Below, one piece after another: positions 5,456-8,443 of a stretch of 8,443 bases of DNA. Position 1 is the first letter of the stretch, and every line of letters starts with the position of its first letter. A model generated the notes under the pieces. It was not told the DNA's origin and ran no database searches. It was given only the letters and a program-made list of their open reading frames with translations. Source of the stretch: Candidatus Ectomicrobium neotermitis (GTDB lineage Bacteria; Elusimicrobiota; Endomicrobiia; Endomicrobiales; Endomicrobiaceae). A program made the translations under genes and the position numbers. Location: assembly GCA_031283745.1 (NCBI GenBank), contig JAITBH010000114.1:1-8443 (forward strand), given 5' to 3'.

Positions 5456-6238
5456 TTAATTTTGTTGATTGTATATGTTTTGAATAGCATTTGTCAAAGC
5501 TAAGTAATCCACAAGAGAAAGAGATGCAGGTCTTAATTGTGGATTAAATTGATGATAATTAAGAAAATTACTCATTTTCATCTTATTAACTCCTGTAAAA
5601 GCTGTTAATGAATTGAGAATAGTTTTACGGCGCATAGAAAAACAGAATTTGATTAAAGTGAATAAGTTTTCATCTGGAGGCGGGTTTTTTTTGTTAATAA
5701 GTTTAATAACTCCGGAGTTGACCTTAGGTTTTGGGTGAAAACAGTTGGGTGAAACATCAAAAAGCGAAAAGATGTTCGCATAATATGAACAGAAAAGTGA
5801 TAAATATCCATAGGTTTTTAGATTTAATCCACTGCTTATCCTCAAAGAAACTTCTTTCTGGAGCATAAACACGGAAGTTGTCCACAAGTTGTTCGGTAAG
5901 ACCTTCTGAATTATCGCTGTTGCAGCATTATAAGGGAGATTTGAGACGATTTTGTAAGGGTTTTTTGGCTGGAAATCAAAATGTATGAAATCAGCATTGA
6001 TTATATTGACATTGTGGATATTGTGCAGAGGTAGAGAAGCTTTTAAGTTTTGACAGAGATTTTTGTCTATTTCTACGGCAGTGATGTTTTTAACGAGGGG
6101 TGCCATTATTTCGGTGAGAATGCCTTTGCCCGGACCTATTTCAAGAACTTCATCGTTTATGTCTAAATCTGCGGCTTGAACTATTTTTTTCGCTATATTT
6201 TTATCGAATAAGAAGTTTTGTCCGTGTTTTTGCCTCAT
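5456..6238 (-). CDS. rsmA: 16S rRNA (adenine(1518)-N6/adenine(1519)-N6)-dimethyltransferase
   Basis: RsmA (KsgA) dimethylates two adjacent adenines in the loop of 16S rRNA helix 45, late in small-subunit assembly, using S-adenosylmethionine. The 260 residues match the family's usual length. Motifs in order are HGQNFL (5-10), the SAM-binding EIGPGKG (33-39), the acidic AVEID (54-58), the catalytic NLPY (100-103), MLQKEV (125-130), FHPKPKVNSGVI (167-178) and FSMRRKTILNSL (200-211). The ATG overlaps the mnmE stop by four bases (ATGA) with only a weak AGG upstream, so translation is probably coupled to mnmE. The gene is markedly AT-rich (about 33% GC over 5461-6060), and its coding strand has more C than G, the reverse of most leading-strand genes. 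Confidence 0.97.
   Translation of the reverse strand: MRQKHGQNFLFDKNIAKKIVQAADLDINDEVLEIGPGKGILTEIMAPLVKNITAVEIDKNLCQNLKASLPLHNIHNVNIINADFIHFDFQPKNPYKIVSNLPYNAATAIIQKVLPNNLWTTSVFMLQKEVSLRISSGLNLKTYGYLSLFCSYYANIFSLFDVSPNCFHPKPKVNSGVIKLINKKNPPPDENLFTLIKFCFSMRRKTILNSLTAFTGVNKMKMSNFLNYHQFNPQLRPASLSLVDYLALTNAIQNIYNQQN
5468..5497 (-). promoter_or_regulatory. Candidate dnaA promoter inside the rsmA 3' end
   Basis: On the minus strand, a perfect -35 TTGACA (5492-5497) is followed after 18 bases by TACAAT (5468-5473, five of six). A start near 5461 would give dnaA an untranslated leader of about 70 bases. A near-consensus DnaA box (TAATCCACA, plus, 5505-5513) sits 7 bases upstream of the -35. The pair overlaps codons for LTNAIQNIYN, so coding constraint must be weighed against it. 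Confidence 0.45.
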
Positions 6239-7617
6239 TTGCCTATACAGAAGGTGGAAAATATGCCGTCTAAAACATCAAAAGGGGTATCTGTCCCCAA
6301 AATTTCATCAAAGCATTTCAGTGCAGTTCTTAAATTTAGGCAAACGATTTCATCATCTCTCTGCTCAAGAACAATCTGTTTTGCTTCCAAAAACTCTTTT
6401 TGGGCATCGTTTAACAGCCCCCAATGCCTCGAATTTATCATCAGCAAGTCCTCTTGATTGTCTAAAAGTCCTGCTGTTTTTGCGATATTTTCAATCAAAA
6501 CATCGACAGAAGCCTTGTCAGAGGTGGAAATGCTTAAAACTTCAGCCCCTTCGGCAAGGTATTGAATGTCTTCTTTGGTGATTTTAGCGGGCAAGTCGCT
6601 TTTGTTTAGGATTAGAAAAATTTTGCCCTTGAAGTTTGAATCTTTAAGAGCCCTTTCAATTTGATAATCGTTTTCGCCTAAAGGTATCGATGAATCAAAG
6701 AGCCAAATTAAAATGTCTGCACCTTTTGCCGCCTCTTTAGCTTTTTCCTGCCCCAAAATTTCAATGGAGTTCATTTTTTTGTCCCTTATGCCGGCGGTGT
6801 CAATTATTGTGAGAGGAACCCCCTTGCAGTCAATGGTTTCCTCTATAGTGTCGGTGGTAGTGCCGGGTATTTCAGTAACTATCGCTCGATTTTTGCCCAG
6901 CACAGCATTTAGAAGCGACGATTTTCCAACATTGGGTTTTCCAACAATGACAGCCTTCAGCCCTACCTGCAAAATTCTGCTGACTTTATAGACATCTATG
7001 AGCTTTTGAGTTTCTGTTACCAAAATTTCGATACTTTCAGCTTTCTCATCTTGAGTTAGCTCAGGAATATCGTCCTCAGGGTGGTCAAGGGCTGCCTCAA
7101 GATAGGTTAAAAGATGTTTTAGTTCGTCTGTGATGTGATTGATTTTGTTGGAAAATCCCCCAGACATATTGTTGAGGGCAGCTTTTGCGGCTGATTGAGT
7201 TTTGCCGGCTATCATTGCACAAACCGCTTCGGCTTGTGCTAAGTCCCTTTTTCCATTTGTGTAGGAACGAAAAGTAAACTCTCCCGGCAAAGCCACCCTT
7301 GCTCCGTTTTGGATTAACAAGTTCATAACTTCAGTGATTAGCAAGGGGTTGCCGTGTATTGAAAATTCAACAGTGTCCTCTCCCGTGTATGAATGAGGCT
7401 CATTAAAGAAAACGCAGACTGCTTCGTCTATTTTGTTTTCCCCATCAGAAATTACCCCTACCTTTACCTGATTTGGTTTTGTCGAATAAGGAAGAAAAAT
7501 TTTGTCTGCGATCTCAAAAGCATCGGGTCCGCTCATACGCAAAACTGCAATGGCTGCCGTTCCTGCTCCTGAAGAAAGGGCTGCAATTGTGTCGTCATTT
7601 AAATAAGTTGATGTCAT
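6235..7617 (-). CDS. mnmE: tRNA uridine-5-carboxymethylaminomethyl(34) synthesis GTPase MnmE
   Basis: MnmE is a GTPase that works with MnmG to modify the wobble uridine (U34) of several tRNAs. The 460 residues are the expected length. The N-terminal tetrahydrofolate-binding domain covers about 1-118 (DTIAALSSGAGTAAIAVLR, then GEFTFRSYTNGKRDLAQAEA at the junction), followed by a helical domain split by the G domain. The G domain shows G1 GKPNVGKSS (226-234), switch I GTTTDT (252-257), DTAG (273-276) and NKSD (338-341). The C-terminus is the diagnostic CIGK (457-460), whose Cys is needed for modification. AAGGAG six bases upstream of ATG fixes the start. The partner mnmG is not in the window. 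It is followed by rsmA with a four-base overlap and preceded by a membrane protein gene 56 bases away. Confidence 0.98.
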   Translation of the reverse strand: MTSTYLNDDTIAALSSGAGTAAIAVLRMSGPDAFEIADKIFLPYSTKPNQVKVGVISDGENKIDEAVCVFFNEPHSYTGEDTVEFSIHGNPLLITEVMNLLIQNGARVALPGEFTFRSYTNGKRDLAQAEAVCAMIAGKTQSAAKAALNNMSGGFSNKINHITDELKHLLTYLEAALDHPEDDIPELTQDEKAESIEILVTETQKLIDVYKVSRILQVGLKAVIVGKPNVGKSSLLNAVLGKNRAIVTEIPGTTTDTIEETIDCKGVPLTIIDTAGIRDKKMNSIEILGQEKAKEAAKGADILIWLFDSSIPLGENDYQIERALKDSNFKGKIFLILNKSDLPAKITKEDIQYLAEGAEVLSISTSDKASVDVLIENIAKTAGLLDNQEDLLMINSRHWGLLNDAQKEFLEAKQIVLEQRDDEIVCLNLRTALKCFDEILGTDTPFDVLDGIFSTFCIGK

Positions 7618-7650
7618 AGTCCGCTCCTTTTTAATCTAAATTTGAACACC

Positions 7651-7665
7651 AAAACATTATGTTTT
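7651..7665. repeat. Palindrome upstream of mnmE
   Basis: AAAACAT-T-ATGTTTT is a perfect 7-base inverted repeat around one central base, 34 bases upstream of the mnmE start in the 56-base gap after the membrane gene. It is too AT-rich for a convincing terminator; an operator or promoter element is possible, as is chance. Confidence 0.3.
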
Positions 7666-7673
7666 TAACTTTA

Positions 7674-8443
7674 TTAGTGCAGTAGATACAAAACGATTTC
7701 TTTGATGTTTGCAATGATGGGAAATTTTATCCAATGGGGGTATCTGCCAAGTATGAGGAGATAAATGATGAGGATAAAGAATAGGAAAGAATTTTTTTTG
7801 CATAGCTCATAAACCTTGTCTGCGGCGTATAGAAAAGAGGCTTGTTTTGCGTTGAAAAAATAGAAAATGACAACAAACCAAGAAAGAGTAACAAAAGAGA
7901 AATATCTCCCCCAATCAGGCTGCAAAACAAAAATAAGCAAAACCCAAAAAGGCACTGCCAGCAAGGCGAAAATGAACTTTTTAACTTTATCCTTTTCAAA
8001 CTCGACGACCTTCTTAAAGAAATATCCAATCAGAGCAAAGAAGGGAGAGAGCAAAATTATTGTTAGGAAAGCGTTGGCAAGAATCTTAAAGAAGGACGGA
8101 ATGACGGAGTAGAACGGGAAAATTGTAGGAAAAGCAGTTGAGGGGTTATCAGTATCCCACGATATAAGAACAATATCAGTGTCTTGACGAGGAACAGTAT
8201 ATGTATCGTTTAAATAAATAAAGGTAGAAGCATCCTTGCCGGGTCCAAGAAAATATAATCCAAAGCCCGTGCTAACCAAAACAGCCGCCAAGAGCAAAAC
8301 AAGTGTAGAGGCTTTTCGATCTTGATAAAGGTTATATGCCAAGATCAAGAAAATTGTCGGGAAATAGAAAGCCAAACCGTATACATGGAAAGCTATCAAG
8401 CAAAAGCAAAGAATGGGAATAAAAACAATGCGGGATATGCGGA
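7674..8443 (-). CDS. Polytopic membrane protein of unknown function (5' end outside window)
   Basis: 255 codons are visible, and the frame stays open to the window edge, so the true start is upstream; the TTG at 8399 has no reason to be the start. The protein is strongly hydrophobic, with about six or seven membrane segments: a hydrophobic stretch running over the first ~35 visible residues, one ending in GLYFLGPG, then a polar loop of about 45 residues (DASTFIYLNDTY to NPSTAFPTIF), then segments around FLTIILLSPFFALIGYFF, KFIFALLAVPFWVLLIFVLQ, FSFVTLSWFVVIFYFF and FLFFILIIYLLILG. A short charged stretch (KKVVEFEKDKVKK) probably faces the cytoplasm. QPDWGRYF between two helices recalls motifs in envelope polysaccharide membrane proteins, but I cannot assign a family. 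It lies 56 bases upstream of mnmE on the same strand and may be cotranscribed. The overlapping reading frames at 7727-8112 are shadows. Confidence 0.8.
   Translation of the reverse strand, partial: RISRIVFIPILCFCLIAFHVYGLAFYFPTIFLILAYNLYQDRKASTLVLLLAAVLVSTGFGLYFLGPGKDASTFIYLNDTYTVPRQDTDIVLISWDTDNPSTAFPTIFPFYSVIPSFFKILANAFLTIILLSPFFALIGYFFKKVVEFEKDKVKKFIFALLAVPFWVLLIFVLQPDWGRYFSFVTLSWFVVIFYFFNAKQASFLYAADKVYELCKKNSFLFFILIIYLLILGRYPHWIKFPIIANIKEIVLYLLH

Noticed and set aside
5538..6021. Further one-mismatch DnaA-box-like sites in rsmA (5538-5546, 5878-5886, 6013-6021)
   Set aside because: Each has one mismatch and lies in AT-rich coding sequence; chance occurrence is likely, so only the sites nearest the promoter and origin are kept.
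7727..8112. Overlapping ORFs on both strands inside the membrane protein gene
   Set aside because: The main minus frame gives coherent membrane segments and stays open to the window edge; the others give low-complexity peptides.
8397..8399. TTG at 8399 as the start of the membrane protein
   Set aside because: The frame continues upstream without stop as hydrophobic sequence to the window end, and no ribosome site precedes the TTG.

Overview
The window is a chromosomal replication-initiation locus from a low-GC bacterium. Hand counts give about 44% GC in the first 900 bases of gyrB sequence and about 33% in rsmA. Every confident gene lies on the minus strand. In transcription order they are: a polytopic membrane protein (5' end outside the window), mnmE, rsmA, dnaA, a 753-base non-coding gap, dnaN, a short dciA (DUF721) gene, and gyrB (3' end outside the window).

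The upstream block is compact. The mnmE stop and rsmA start overlap as ATGA, and dnaA follows rsmA by a short gap, with a promoter candidate inside the rsmA tail. A strong minus-strand intrinsic terminator follows dnaA. The downstream block is also compact: dnaN and dciA are separated by one base, and dciA and gyrB by 15 bases that hold a strong Shine-Dalgarno. recF, usual between dnaN and gyrB in many bacteria, is absent from that position.

The dnaA-dnaN gap looks like the origin of replication. It holds three sites matching the DnaA-box consensus TTWTNCACA (one is the perfect TTATCCACA), a 180-base stretch of about 78% A+T, and terminators insulating it on both sides. The plus strand is G-rich to the right of the gap although all genes there are on the minus strand, and is neutral to C-rich on the left. 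This suggests replication-linked skew with dnaA, rsmA and mnmE transcribed toward the origin.

The least expected item is a compact minus-strand unit of about 200 bases inside the gap: a promoter-like pair, a 5' hairpin, a well-placed Shine-Dalgarno, a 32-codon basic ORF and a GC-rich terminator whose arms can also pair with the 5' hairpin loop. It could be a small mRNA or a regulatory RNA in the origin region. I do not recognise it.

Taxonomy is uncertain. GyrB carries the start of the TOPRIM insertion typical of the long, Gram-negative type, and DciA argues against Bacillota. The protein sequences remind me of Elusimicrobiota/Omnitrophota-like lineages, but this is impression only. Functionally the genes cover initiation (DnaA), helicase loading (DciA), clamp (DnaN), supercoiling (GyrB), and maturation of the translation apparatus (RsmA for 16S rRNA, MnmE for tRNA).
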